Positions 11,495-35,191 are shown, counted from the stretch's first letter. The stretch is DNA of 64,000 nucleotides from Theobroma cacao (GCF_000208745.1 NC_030859.1:1487367-1551366), one strand, 5' to 3'. Notes: a model not told the origin generated them from the letters alone. Made by a program: numbers and translations.

Positions 11495-13428
11495 AGCCCC
11501 AAAAAAAGGCTTTAACTTCAACTTCGACCCCCACCCATATGGATTTTGGAGGAAGCCAAAGGCTAAAGAAAACCCCATGTGAATACATTCATTCTCTGTC
11601 TGGTTTTTGACACCTGGGGGCATCAATCAACTCCCAAGTGGACATTCTTGCCTAAACCCAACACTTGCGTGCCATGTGTCCCCTTTGGGTATATCTTTGA
11701 CCTTTGTGAAAACCCCATAAACAAAAAAGAAACAATTTAGAGTTAAGCAGAAGACTCTTAGCTGTTGGTGTTTCATCATGTGTGATAGAATTACTGGATA
11801 AGGTTGCTGGGTCTCAAGTTGAAGGTGTGAGATATGCCATTTTTACATAATAAACAGTTGACTCTTTGGAAGGAGTTTTCATCATCCCCCTCTGATCAGC
11901 AGAATCATTTGAAGATACCATTATGCCATGCAATGAAAGGTATTAGAGCAATCTATCTTCTTTACAAATCTTTGAAGAATCAAGGACCGAATATATGTTT
12001 CTTGAAGACAAGATTGAGAAGGTGTGTGACATTCTTTTATTGTCTTTCAACTTGTAGAGATATCATTTTGATATTGGGAAAATCAAAATGTGATAAAAAA
12101 AGGTTACAATCGAATCTTAATAGAAGTTTAATTTATTCTCGAATATCATTATTTAATACATCAATTTGATAAATGAGTTTAAAAGATTGGTATATATTTA
12201 TTTCGATATTTTTTTGTAAAATAATTATTTAATTACGTGTTCATCATATAAACGGTTTTGTAAAAATTGAAAACATTATTCAATTTTTATTAAAATCGAA
12301 AACATTTAAGGTTACTCTACGTGTCGGAATTTATCATACTCCAATGGAGTATATTTAAAATTTGTATGTATAAGATAATAGTCCATTTGTTATATAAAAC
12401 AGTAAATTAGATTTCTTAGCTAAAGCTACAATGATTTAGCATATTATTTTTCAAGTCGGACAATGTTTAACTGAAAATAGAAAAGATTCCAGAGAGTTGT
12501 AATTTACTTGGATAATACCAAAAAGAGAAAACAAAAGGGGACCATAGGGAGGGAGAGAGAGGTTGGGGATTAGATAATGACATTTAATTAATTAATTAAT
12601 TAGCATCTCATCATGGCAATAGCAATGATTAGTTGCCACATCTTTTCCTTTAATCTCATCAAACCCTAGCTAAGCTGTGTGGATTCATGGTTAGCACAAG
12701 AGCTGTAAAGATCTATTCAAAACTTGTCATTGGAGGAATCAAGATAACTCTCTCAACCCTCTCCTAATCTTGATCATCCCAAAGGCTAAACTGATTACCT
12801 GGTTTTCATACATATCTCTGGCATTTTAGAAGTTGACAAAGAACATTTTATACTTGAATTTAGATAAACATGATTTCTGGATAAGGTTCTTAAGCCATCA
12901 AATCTTATATTACTACTTAACAAATATGATGATTAATAAGGGACTCTTTAATCAAGTCATATCATGTACAGTGAAAAGCAATAAGGATGTAATTTCAAGA
13001 TTCGAATTCGAAACTTTTAAAATAAAAAATAAAGACGAAATTTCAAAATTCGAATTTGAAACTTTTAAGATTGAGTCTTAAAGTTTAACCGTAAAAAGTT
13101 TTTTCGGGAAATTGTGTTAATACTTTTATAAGAACTTATACTAATATTTTCTAAAGTTGTTATTCGATAATATTAACAAAGAGATATGCAAAGCATAAAT
13201 GATTTATATACCTTAGGATGATGATCTGGTAGTTCGGGAATTTCTTTGATATCATTTCCTTTTAGGTTCTTTTTGGATAGCTATGGATAAGTGCTTAAGA
13301 ATGAAACCCTTTTTCCTTTCTTTCTTTCCTTCATGTATGTGCCAATTTCCAAGTGCAGAGAAGTTAAACTTTTTACTACATGCTACACCATTGGGTTTTT
13401 GTTTGACAGCATATGCCTAGCCCCCCCT

Positions 13429-13463
<35 letters not shown>

Positions 13464-16111
13464 TATCCATTTCACTTTTCCAAGAAGTTCATTAGCAAAT
13501 GCATTGATACTTGGAAATTCTATTATTCGCCCCCAAGCTCTTGCTAACACCAGATGAAGCTTGAAAAGATGTACTTGTTGAAGTCATATACAGGATCATA
13601 TTCTTTTCTGCAGGGAGACTTTCCTCACTCCCTTAATTTTACTTGTAAGGAACAATAATTGCTTGTCATGAATTTTGGATCCTAGGAGGGGGCTAGCTAG
13701 GTTCACCTCGTCCACATACAATGGGCAATTATATTCAACGAGAGTTCGCTAGGTGGCACATCATGCATCCCTGTTATTGTGTTATCATTCTCTTCAAACT
13801 TTTTTTTTTTTATATTTGATTGACAAAAGTATGACATAAAGTTACCAGACAAGAGATAATCGTTTTCCATCTCATCGATTTCCTTCATTTTTTTCATTTT
13901 TAAGATTTGAATTCAATATTCTTAAGTTAAAAATAATAAGTACTTACTTAGGGTATCTCGTTAAAGATAAGAACGTTGCGAAAAGAAAATAATTAAAAAG
14001 TAAATTACTCGAAGACTCAATTTGATATAATATTATATTAACTTAAATATTATTAAAAAATGAGCACGTATTTATTTAATAATTTACACTTAATATAGTA
14101 TGCTAATATAAAATTCAATATTCATGGTTAATGAACCACAAGCCTTATATATATTGAGAAATATATAGGAATATTATTGACTGGAATTTTTCTTTGCATT
14201 AATCATCAATTACTAAAAAAGGAGAAGACACATGAATTTCCTTGCAAACTAAAAATGGGAAATGATTCCCTTAATATTCAAGCAAAATGTGATGTCATTG
14301 ATGCCACATCCTCTTAATAATTGCAAAACTTTATACAACTTTCAAAAGCATAATAATTTTCTTTGACTTAAAATGTTCAAACAATATTTCTTTGTGATTC
14401 TATGTATTCTCCACTAATGTTTCATTATTATTGTAATTTTTATTTATATAAATAATTTCATAAAAACAAAAAAACAACCTTGAGAAAATATTCAAATTCT
14501 TTGATAAATGATATCAAAGCCTTTTTAAAAATTGATATTATTGTGATATTTGTAAAAAAAAAAAATTTATGAGTTTCATAAGTTTGAATGAATAACTAGG
14601 AGAATAAATTGGTTGTAATTAATTTTCCAGCTTTTTTTGGATTCCAAATTCACTCTTTCCATTGGTCTACATACCAATTTATATGGAAATTGTGGTTAGA
14701 ATTTCATAACTCCACAAAGGAATTTGATCCACTAGTCAAATTGCAACAAGTGAAGAACATTCTTTAGATTGTCAGAATCTCAGACAATTTGCCTTGCATT
14801 TTAAGTAATTTTCATGGGGCCTATCCTTTTTCCATATATATATTATAAGCGGGTAAATTAAATAGACTTTCTGGGGCCTTTGCTCTTTGGTAGTGTATTT
14901 CTATAAAAGAGTACATGCACGTACACATACAAATACATATATATAATTTATTATTTAAGTTGTGCGTAATAAAAGGTCAAATTTTATATCCATTTATACT
15001 TACATGAAGGGTTAAAAATAAAGAGTATGGATGTGGAAAAAAAATGTCATTTTAAGAATAGATATTTTCAAAGATTTAACCCTCGACGATGTTGGCATAT
15101 TGCACTTGAATATTATAGATTAACAGTATATTGTATATATCTTTTTATTCAAAGAATTGGGTTTTCAGATTTTTTTTTCTTCACAATTTTATTTAAAGTA
15201 AAAGAATAGAACATTTGTTATTACAATGAAAAGATACGGAATAATAAACAATTTGCAAAACTTATAATTAATGATTTGAAGTTTTATGTAAATTAATACT
15301 TTTATATTAGATAAAATTTTATATTATTTATATTAATTTTTAAATAGAAACTTATTTAATATAAACTTAAAAAGGAAAAAAATATATGAGATTTAATGAC
15401 ATAAAAATTAAGGAACTAATGATAGAATTTCATAATTAACTGAAGTTTAACTGTAATACATAATTCTCAATAATTAAATTAGATATATTTATTAACTTGA
15501 ATGTATAACTTTTTATGGGATTAATATATATGTTATGTGTTACCAAATTGATTACTGGATTTAATAAGCTAATTACAAACATTTTGTAGGTGAATTTTTT
15601 AGTTTAAACGTCTCAATCAAAAAATTAATAATGTACTGCATTTCCTTTTCTCTTAATCATAATTTTTTTAATTAAAAGTTTGAGATATTTCATTAAAAAT
15701 CGCATCCGTGGTGTTATTTAAGATTTTTTGCGAAAATGACAAAAAACTTATGATGACATCAATAAATTTGACCAAAGGATAAGATTCTCTTAATCATAAT
15801 TGATTTGCAAAGAAGCAATCTAATCTAAGAAAAGCAAAAAGGTGATGCATGGGTTCATCTCATTCTGGTTTAATTTGACAGAAGAGATTTGTGCTTCATG
15901 TTTATCAAAGTTACACATGAATAAAAGCAAAATCCATTAATTCTCTATTGTCAAATCTACTTATTTTGTCTTAAATGAACTATATATATATTTTCAATTT
16001 GTCAGCTGAAAGTAGATAATCAAGCTACCTTAATATCTATATATATATATATAATTAAGCATAAGAGAAAAGGTTAATACAGAAAACCATGGAATCCTAT
16101 TATTCATAAGA
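11495..16111. other. Long AT-rich intergenic region, no supported gene
   Basis: About 4.6 kb with low-complexity AT-rich DNA from about 13.9 to 15.8 kb. It contains a TTAA-type run (12584-12602) and a CT dinucleotide run (about 13431-13460). Several frames of 60-110 codons occur but none has a recognisable family, signal peptide with splice context, or unusual composition. The part nearest 11.5 kb is the likely promoter of the minus-strand gene. Confidence 0.5.
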
Positions 16112-16362
16112 TCAGAGCTGGTATTTCCATGGAAGGCATTGAATCTTTGGGCAAGAATGAGAGGCATTCCATGAGCTCTTGCATTCACCTCCTTCACCAT
16201 CACAGCACTTGCATACAACTCCCAAGGTGGCAAAATTTGCATACCCTACATATATTCCATCATGGAAAATCGATCAAAGTTCATGTATAATCTCATTTCA
16301 AGAGAGTAAATTAATCTTTTATTTTGAATCTAACACACATACATATGCATATATANCTAACA

Positions 16363-16406
<44 letters not shown>

Positions 16407-16535
16407 AAACGAGTAGAAAGAGATTGAATACTAACCTCGAACGCGTTTGAGAACCCTACTCTCAACATTTATGAAGTTCCGAGACAGTACAAGGATCATG
16501 AAGAGCAAGACGAAGAACCCAAAATTTTTAGCCAT
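16112..16535 (-). CDS. Small secreted cysteine-rich peptide
   Basis: Two exons, 16436-16535 and 16112-16245, joined by a GT-AG intron of 190 bp, give 77 residues. Exon 1 encodes a clear signal peptide (MAKNFGFFVLLFMILVLS, then NFINVES) followed by basic RVLKRVRG. Exon 2 encodes the mature core, with six cysteines spaced C-X1-CC-X6-C-X9-C-X4-C and the end CLPWKYQL. The CKCCDG...CPKIQC...PW pattern resembles small secreted plant proteins, but I cannot name the family. Neither exon would be found by length alone. The intron contains an AT microsatellite and the only ambiguous base of the window (16356). A TATA box lies about 104 bp upstream. The role is unknown; an apoplastic signal or defence peptide is only inference. 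Confidence 0.75.
16367..16401. repeat. (AT)n microsatellite in the intron of the cysteine-rich peptide gene
   Basis: About 17 AT units, 10 bp after the ambiguous base at 16356, which suggests sequencing or assembly difficulty here. Confidence 0.95.
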
Positions 16536-16638
16536 AGCCAAAGCTGGGAAATTGGACGAAATGTCAATGCTTTGATAATTAAAGAAAGCTTGTAATAAGA
16601 GTGGGGGGTGTTTTTCAATTGATCATGCAATGGCAGCT

Positions 16639-16646
16639 CTTTTATA
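16639..16646 (-). promoter_or_regulatory. TATA box of the cysteine-rich peptide gene
   Basis: TATAAAAG on the minus strand, 104 bp before the ATG at 16535, in the proper orientation. Confidence 0.55.
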
Positions 16647-16649
16647 ACC

Positions 16650-18982
16650 AAAGATTGGGTGGTAGATCTTGAAGAACTAAAGATATCCAACGTGCCACGC
16701 GTTTTCAATTTGCCTCAAAGTCTCTCTAGCGTAGGGCATAAGTGTGAATGGATCTCAATAATTAGAAAATTTTTGGAAGGAGACGGTCCACACAAAAAGA
16801 GAAAGTTTGCTTCAAATAATTTAATCAAATTTTCACACCTTTATTTAAATAATTTGATTCCACATTATCTTTTACGAAAATGACATCATCTTATAGTTTT
16901 TTGAAAAATTTAAAAAGTTAAATTCAATTACTTCGATCAAAACAAAATTAAATATCTGTTCAAAACTTTGAACCAAATTTATCATCAACGATTCAACATT
17001 TTCAACTTACCAATTTTTGGAGAGTCCGATCTTATTTTATTTTCGGATAAAAAATGATTTTTGGGGTTTTTATTTTACTTTTTTTACCTTTTGTTTTAGT
17101 TGGCTTAGGTTAGTATAGTGTAAAAGGTTTACCCTTTTCTATTATTCTTCTTTGACCTTATGTTTTCTATGAGCTTTGATTTCAATGTCATTAGTTATTA
17201 AGATGGTTAATTGGAATGTTAGACTTAATCATTTGTGCTTTAGTTTGTGTTTATTACCTTCTAGAGAAGAAACCCTCAAGTGGATTTTCTTTTCCAATCC
17301 ATTGGTTGAATTAAGCAACGAGAGAAAATTGTACCTTATGCATTATCATAAAAACATTACAAAAATTTATGTTTTTTCCAATGAAAATATTTCATAGGAA
17401 AGATTTCGTTGAAAAATTTCAATGGATGCTAATTTTACTATTTTTCAACAGAATTTATCGATTGGAAAAATGTGATTGGAAGTTTTCTAGACATCAAAAA
17501 AAATTCCACTGCTACTAAATGTTTTGACGAAATTTTCCATTGAAAGAAACCATTACCGTAGAAATTATTGATTGAATATTTTAATGGTGAATTCCGTCAA
17601 TATTAATAATTTTAATTTTTTTAATAGTTGAAAACAAATGAAATATTCCATTGAAATATTGGTTCACATGGGTATTGGCAAATCTTCACTTAATTGGTCC
17701 TAAGTTTAAAGTATGATTTTCGACATCATTTTCATATCATCTTGTTGAACGTGTCAAACGGGTCAAATCTATATCATATATATATATATAAAGAAACCTC
17801 ATATATCAACTCAATTTCATAATATACAAAACTTTTTACACTATTGTAAGAAAAAATGAAATGAAAATCCTAGGAAAAATTCAATGAACTTGCAAAATGA
17901 ATCACAGACATTCAATTAACTTGCAAAAGTGGCAGCAGAGATTTGACTAATTTATTCGAACAAAGAAAATGAATTACACCTTTTCGGCACATGCTATATT
18001 GGTTTCCAGAACTACTTGGAAAAAGAATTCCAGGGAATTTCCTTTTAGTCAAGTAGAAATGGTGACTTGCTTATCCTCTCCATCAAATGAAATCCAAGAC
18101 TTCTTTTAAGGGGTACATTGTCACCCCAAAATAAATGCTTCTTTGTATGCTATGGGTATCTAGAATTTTAGAATCAAACGTGTGGACCGCGACTAAGTGT
18201 GAAATCAATATCGCAGAATTTTTAAATAATTTAATTTTTTTGATTTTGCGTATTAAATAGTATTGATTTTTCGTTTCATCGTGATTATTGAGAACTTACA
18301 TCAGGAATACGATAAGACGAATTTTTCATGAAAACGATAGTAAATGATAAAAATTTCGATTAAAATAAACAATATTGCTCGAGAATCAGACTCAGAGTCG
18401 TCACTCTTACCAAAAATTTTCCAAGTTTAATTGAGGTAAAGAAAATTGAAAATCATGACCATGAAAGATAAGGGTGAACGAAGATGAGAAGAATTGATAT
18501 AATGGAATCTATTGTGGGTTATGACTTAGAAAAAGTGATTAATCTTTGTCTGATATGGCAACATTTTCAACCTCATATATCAGTGTCTAGTCTATTTTTT
18601 CTCCAGCATCTTTCCTCTCACAACTCAAATTCTCAATGCCTTCTTCCAACCGTCCAAAAAATATTTCAAATACTTGGCAACCTTGACTATGACTAGGATT
18701 AATGAACAATGTCAATTAGCCTAGCAATAATGTTAAACAATTAGTTATAAGCCTAGGATTAAAAGTTTTGCATAGGTTGAAAATGGGAAGTTTTCTTCAA
18801 ATTACTTTTAAGAAATCTCCATTATTCTTCTTATAAATTGTCGGCTTCTGTTAAGCATAGTCATAGCAATTGCTGTATGCTTTTAATTTTTGAAGAATTT
18901 ATTATAGTCGTTATTGGTTATTCTAATTTTCAATGGATAATCAGACATGAAAAATAAATATTTGTCTGTATTCTTCTATTCT
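16650..18982. other. AT-rich intergenic region, no supported gene
   Basis: There is no recognisable coding sequence. The stretch 17395-17680 is rich in repeated CATTGAAA- and CGAAATTTTC-like words on both strands and may be an old DNA-element remnant. The stretch 18180-18480 has a composition and an AGAGTCGTCAC word that recall LTR-element non-coding DNA. Both are weak impressions. Confidence 0.4.
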
Positions 18983-20052
18983 ATTCTTTGACTTGAACCC
19001 TAAATTTGAGTTATGAAAAAAGGGAAAAAAAACTATTGCATGTTTAGATTCAATTCTTGAATTTCTTGCTATGCTTTGTGTTAGATTATATGTATATATA
19101 TATTAATTCTTTGACTTGAACCCAAATTTGAGTTATGAAAAAAGGGAAAAAAAATACTATTGCATGTTTAGATTCAATTCTTGGATTTCTTGCTATGCTT
19201 TGTGTTAGATTATATATATATTAATTCTTTGACTTGAACTCAAATTTGAGTTATGAAAAAGGGGAATAAAATACTATTGCATGTTTAGATTCAATTCTTG
19301 GATTTCTTGCTATGCTTTGTGTTAGATTATATATATATTAATTCTTTGACTTGAACCCAAATTTGAGTTATGAAAAAAGGGAAAAAAATTACTATTGCAT
19401 GTTTAGATTCAATTCTTGGATTTCTTGCTATGCTTTGTGTTAGATTATATATATATATATTAATTCTTTTACTTGAACCCAAATTTAAGTTATGAAAAAA
19501 GGGAAAAAAAAACTATTGCATGTTTACATTCAATTCTTGGATTTCTTGCTATGCTTTGTGTTAGATTATATGTATATATATATTAATTCTTTGACTTGAA
19601 CCCAAATTTGAGTTATGAAAAAGGGGAAAAAAATACTATTGCATGTTTAGATTCAATTCTTGGATTTCTTGCTATGCTTTGTGTTAGATTATATATATAT
19701 ATATTCTTTGACTTGAACCCAAATTTGAGTTATGAAAAAAGGGAAAAAAATTACTATTGCATGTTTAGATTCAATTCTTGGATTTCTTGCTATGCTTTGT
19801 GTTAGATTATATATATATATATTAATTCTTTTACTTGAACCCAAATTTAAGTTATGAAAAAAGGGAAAAAAAAACTATTGCATGTTTACATTCAATTCTT
19901 GGATTTCTTGCTATGCTTTGTGTTAGATTATATGTATATATATATTAATTCTTTGACTTGAACCCCAAATTTGAGTTATGAAAAAAGGGAAAAAAAATAC
20001 TATTGCATGTTTAGATTCAATTCTTGGATTTCTTGCTACGCTTTGTGTTAGA
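18983..20052 (+). repeat. Tandem repeat, nine copies of a 117-123 bp unit
   Basis: Units begin with ATTCTTTGACTTGAACCC at about 18983, 19106, 19224, 19341, 19463, 19586, 19703, 19825 and 19948, and each ends in an AT microsatellite of variable length. Copies 5 and 8 share private changes (TTTTACTTG, TTTAAG, TTTACATTC). Copies 4-5-6 and 7-8-9 match in order, so a three-unit block of about 360 bp was duplicated as a whole. Frames inside are by-products of the repeat. Confidence 0.95.
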
Positions 20053-20053
20053 T

Positions 20054-20088
<35 letters not shown>
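20054..20088. repeat. (CA)n(TA)n microsatellite
   Basis: A run of CA units passes directly into TA units where the ninth copy of the tandem repeat would end with its AT tract. It is a likely derivative of that tract. Confidence 0.9.
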
Positions 20089-22517
20089 TGGTGGATTCTT
20101 CATATAGGATGTGGGCTAGATGAATTGCCAAACCAGCTGATCTTTGTTCAAAGCCCAAAATGGGCATTGGCTTATATATGTCTCATACTGTAAAGCCACT
20201 TTAGGTTGATTTAGTTTTTTTAATTCCGCTCCTCTTTCTCTTTATTCATGTTTGATTTTTCTCCTACCAAGATTGGCAATTCTTTTCTATGTTTCCTCTC
20301 AAATTTAATGTAACAATTAAATGTAATGATAGGATGCATGCAAGAAATTAATTATTCTTAAGTCTTGACTTTTCAATTTTTTTTGTTATATTAGAGGGCC
20401 GGTTCGTTTGATCTTCTCTCCTCCTTAATTTCTGACTTAGCTTCAACGATTGCAAAACACATATATAAATAAATCAATAATTGAATTAAAATTACAATGT
20501 ATATGTCACAAATTAATTGATGGTCACATTATCTTCATCACCATCTTAAATTTTTGATTAGCCTATCAGCTTCTTATTTCCATATTTATTTTGAAAGTCA
20601 ACTGATTTGAAAAATAATTAATTTCATTGTCAATTTGTAAATATTGATTCTCATTAATCATCACCTTCTCCACCCAAATACACAAACTATATATCTTTCT
20701 AGTTAGATATATAATAATTAAGTCAACTATAGGAACTTGTCATATTTGTGAATTTAATTTTCGCTCTTTTTATGGAAGGTAAATTCATCTAGATATCAAA
20801 AAATTAATTAATTATTAGAATTTAAATATTATAATTGAATCATTTCCTATTGATTTAAATTCAAGATAATCAATCACTAAATTTAACGTAGTATCAGAGA
20901 TGAAATTCAAGTTCTGTAAAATTCACAAATGACACTCTTTTCATTAATTATTTGCTTCATGTAATGTCTCCTCTTGGGAGCTTATGTATAGTACTTTATA
21001 CATTTTTTTTCAAGTTTAAACTGTTTTTTTATAATAAGATACAAGTGTAAATCCGTTAATCATTTATTCGATAATTTGTATGCAAGAAAACATGTTATAA
21101 TTTAAATATGATAATCGCCCTTGTACACAAAGGCAAGAGATTTTCGAGCACAAATGTTATATTCTATCAAAAAAAGAAACTAGCTTAGGAAACATTGCCT
21201 TTACCATAGGTAAATGACCATTTCTTATTATAGAAATTTGTAATATAAGACACAAGTTACATTCCAATTTCAAACATTTAAGAAATTTGTAAATGACCGA
21301 TGAATATAGCTTAAGATCTTCCATGCTAAACAAAGGGAGGAGAGTTGAGAGATTGAGAAACCTTTCAATCCTTTAATTAATGAAGGCTCATGTCTCATGA
21401 GACGTAAAACGTTTAAAATGTATGCTAACAAGCTAATGGAATTTCCATTATTTAAAACAGTGGTTTCCAGAGAGAAAATGCTTATGCTCCTTGGCTGTGA
21501 TTAGTTGATGCTCTACACACACCTCGGCATAGTTGATTTAGAAACCAGCTCAGGAGGCTTGGCTATCATTTGAGACCTCCATGTCCCTTTAAGGTTTGCT
21601 GATGATTATTACACATAATTTGCTTGCTGATTGTGATTGGGTTCTTGCATGGTAATGGCAAGGACTGTTGAGGGGTTAAATGTGGAAAGAATGTTAATGT
21701 TTTCTGCTTGAGCCGTAAGAACAGTTAGAGCATGGGGCATGGTGTTGTTGACAAAATTTCTTACGTTTCTGTCAGTTAGGGAGGGATTAATTGGCTTGGC
21801 GTACAATGGAAGGCTGACTTTGTATAATGAGTATTAATTGGTTGGGAGGTTGAATCGCAAGGGTGTGGTCCCTTTGAGAAACGTAAAGTTACGTCATGGC
21901 TATCGGTTTGAATAGAAGGCTGGCAAAGAACTCTTGGTATGGGATTCTGTTTTGTGCCAGAGCCGTCATTATAGATATGCCTCTTTAATGCTTGTACTCA
22001 CTCGAAGGGTTACCACTAAGGGCTAACCCTTTTCATGAATGAAAATCTTAAATCTTCTTTATTAAAACTCTCCATATGCAAACACACTTATTGAAAATAA
22101 TTTTGTTTTTTTTTTCAAATCAACACCATTACTACTTAGAAACAATGATACAATGATGCAAAAGCTAATAACAAAAGATTTAAGTTATAAAAAAAATCAT
22201 CATTATAATTATCTACTCATACACACAAATGCACACAAATAAATAAATAAAAAAAATGGAGACAAAATTATTTTGAGTTTTGATGAGTTTTTTCCTTTTT
22301 TAAATTGGTGTGGTTGCTGCGAAAGGATGCTGAAGCCTCCATAGTTGTAATCTTAAAGATGTACGGGTGGTACACGACTGTTGCAAAAGCTCCAACAAAA
22401 GTACCAATCCAGATTTAATTTAATTGGTGCAAATTAGTAATATAATTCATTACATTTAATGTTTCTAACTTTTATTCCATCTTTTATGAACCCAATTTCA
22501 TCTTGTTTTTGCTTTGA
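20089..22517. other. Intergenic region before the subtilase array
   Basis: AT-rich with no supported gene. A 65-codon minus frame ending at 21609 sits in slightly more complex DNA (21480-21980) but has no recognisable family. The last few hundred bases are the 3' flank of subtilase A. Confidence 0.45.
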
Positions 22518-25871
<3,354 letters not shown>

Positions 25872-25937
25872 TGGAAACCAAGGTCGGATGCTTTGAGAGA
25901 CTGTCCTTGCCTTATATGATTTTTACAACAATATGGG

Positions 25938-25946
25938 ATTTATATA
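25938..25946 (-). promoter_or_regulatory. TATA box of subtilase A
   Basis: TATATAAAT on the minus strand, 66 bp before the ATG at 25871, at the same place as in copies B to E. Confidence 0.6.
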
Positions 25947-27174
25947 AGTTGGAACTTAAGACTATTTTCTCTTTTTTAGATCAAATTCCTTTCAGATTTC
26001 ACAAACGGCTAAGTATTGTTAAACTCGCCAGGAAAAGCAAGCCGTCCAAAGTTTGCGGTGTCAACAATGTTCTTGTTTCCGATGCTTGGTTTTCCGATTG
26101 TAAGCATATCCAAAACCAGGTTCCTTCATGATTTTGCTTGTTGTGGGAATGATACTAAAGAATAGAGGGGAACCCCATACAAACAGAACAGAGGGGCCCG
26201 ACTAGAAATGAAGCCCAGGATCTCTGTCTGTAATCTGGCTTACAAAAATGACAGCCAGAATCAACCTGATGGCCATACAAGAGCATATTCCTGTCACAAC
26301 TGCTGTTAGTTTTATCATGTAATTTGGATTTTAATTTTAAAAATTAATTAATTGCTCTCCTGTCACAACTGATTAGTTCATACTTGGATCAAATTAATTC
26401 ATCTGTGATTACCTTTTTCAAAATTTACATAAATTAATGAAAAAAATTTCATAATTTTGAATTTAAAACTTATTCGATGAAAATTTAATTGATCACAAAA
26501 GTCAAATAAAAACAAATAAATTAAGATGGGGAGTGTACTTCTATAAGAATGCTCTTGATAAATTCTTTCCTTCGGATGCCTAAAAACCATAACTAGCTAG
26601 AACAAAAAGAAGGGAAAAATTATATTATTTTCTATTTGGAAAAATGTTTGTTTCGATCTAATTCTTTACTTTTTAGTCAAAATTTTGACTTTAAAATTAT
26701 ATGATCAGTGAATTTCATGTACGGACGATAATTTCTGTAACAATTTGGTGATTGAAAATAAGCAAGGGAGACCATTTTATAAGTTGGAAATGCTGATATA
26801 AGAGAATGAGAGAGAGTAGTAATTACTTTTCATAGGTTGGAAGTTTTTTGGCTAATTTCTCTAATTTATGCCTCAAATATTATTCTTTAATGTACAATGA
26901 CTTACTTGATCAGTTCAATGAATACAGAAGCATTAGCAAAATCACCATTATATGTTTAAATATTAGAAAATGAAAAATAGAATAATCAGTGATAGCTTTC
27001 AATGTACATTTTTCTTTTTTGCATTTGGCATTGGTTTAATACATTGCATTTGCCTTGGTTTTCTTATTCAACAATAACATGCACACACATATATAGATGA
27101 GCAGCACTATTTGTATTCCCTTGTTTTATTGATGGTGTGGCTGAAAGCAGTAAAGTGAATGGGAAGGCCATTAC
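25947..27174. other. Intergenic spacer between subtilases B and A
   Basis: Holds the distal promoter of A and the 3' flank of B. No further gene is visible. Confidence 0.55.
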
Positions 27175-30503
<3,329 letters not shown>

Positions 30504-30551
30504 TGGAGAGTTCTGATATTTGCGATGGACTGGCCAGTGTCCAAACATGGG

Positions 30552-30560
30552 CTTTATATA
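30552..30560 (-). promoter_or_regulatory. TATA box of subtilase B
   Basis: TATATAAAG on the minus strand, 48 bp before the ATG at 30503; it is retained although the gene is broken. Confidence 0.55.
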
Positions 30561-31902
30561 CTCAGTGAATGTACTGGGAAAGTAGGAATCTGCTTAGCTA
30601 TTACCGCCAACAAACAAAAGCCTACAACTCCAGCATTTACTATGTTCTTGTTGCAAAGCTTAGTTGCATAAAGAAAATGGATCTTCACATCTTGGGGTGA
30701 TGTCGAAAGGACACAAAATCAACTACAGATGCAGACATATGGCTTACAAAAAGATTTAGGGGGTACAATTTTCTCTCTTCTTGTTTGGATCTTAGGAAAA
30801 ATTCAAAGAGAAAAATCCATATTATGTCTTGGAATTACTAGCTGTCTTAAAAGTGGTAGCTCTTCTGCCTAAAGTGTTACATTGTCCTTAGCTAGTACAA
30901 GACATAGGACTACTGTCTTGGGATTTCAGCTTGGTTTGGTGTTTCTGGCAACATCCCAACTTCAGAGAATGTCATCAACATAAACTTAATTAAACCATAA
31001 ATTGTGCCTGAAAGATGTAATAAATATCTTAAAGTAATGAAAACCATAGTCATAATAGTATCACCATTTAATATTCTTTTTTTTTTCAAAAAAACATTTA
31101 ATATTCTAGCTGGTTAGGCTTGAGTATGTAGATAAAGGATTGAACATTTGCAATTCATTGAGATTTTTATTTTTTCAATAATTTAAATCTTTTAATGCAT
31201 TTGACTACTATTTTAATTTAATAAAATATTTTGAATAAAAAGAATAGTTCAAAACATTAAATAACTAGAAACTAATTAATGTACTAAATTAATTCTATTT
31301 ACAAAATTTTTAGAAAAAAATACTTAAATATTTTCATTATTATAAATTCAACACTAAATATTTCACAAAAACTTTATACTAAAAAAAATTAAGTCAAAAT
31401 TGATGGAGAAAAATACGAATACAATTTTTGCACATATTGATCTATTTCTATATTCATCTTGTCAGCTTTCTTTATAGAAAACTCATAGTTTAATGGTTGT
31501 AATTAAACAAAAATCAATAGAATTTCTTTTAGAATATATATATATATTATAATCATATTAATTAGGAATACCAATATATTAATCAAATACCAAATATAAA
31601 ATTATGTGTTTTGCTCATATTGATCTAAGTAATATCAGTATTGCATCAATTGTTTAGTAATGAGGAAATACTCAGCCTTTTAAAGAAGTAGTGTATGAAA
31701 TAAGCACTGGTTTTCCACTTTTTTTTTCAGCAAATGCATAAAATTTAGGATATAGTTTTCAAACTACATGAAAGCAATTGCATTTACATTCAATTGGTTG
31801 CATGTAAGATTCACTCACTGTGTACATTGAAGCTAAAAGAGTAGTAAATACATATAACAAACAAATAAGAGGATGAAAATAAGTTTGATCTTCTTCAAAA
31901 AT
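30561..31902. other. Intergenic spacer between subtilases C and B
   Basis: AT-rich, holding the promoter of B and the 3' flank of C. No other gene is supported. Confidence 0.55.
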
Positions 31903-35141
<3,239 letters not shown>

Positions 35142-35191
35142 TGGCGAGTTCTGTAGCTAGATATTGCAATAACTCATAGCACTGAAAGGGG

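Noticed and set aside
18180..18480. LTR-like non-coding DNA with an AGAGTCGTCAC word
   Set aside because: No paired LTR, target duplication or coding part was found; the impression is too weak for a feature.
18983..20052. Evenly repeated units recalling a CRISPR array
   Set aside because: Units are contiguous with no unique spacers, in a plant nuclear genome; it is a plain tandem repeat.
19596..20193. Frames of 69-71 codons in the tandem array
   Set aside because: They arise from the repeat unit and are shared by the copies; nothing suggests coding.
21480..21980. A 65-codon minus-strand frame in relatively complex DNA
   Set aside because: No family match, no splice partners and no start context; the upstream reading breaks. 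I cannot support a gene.
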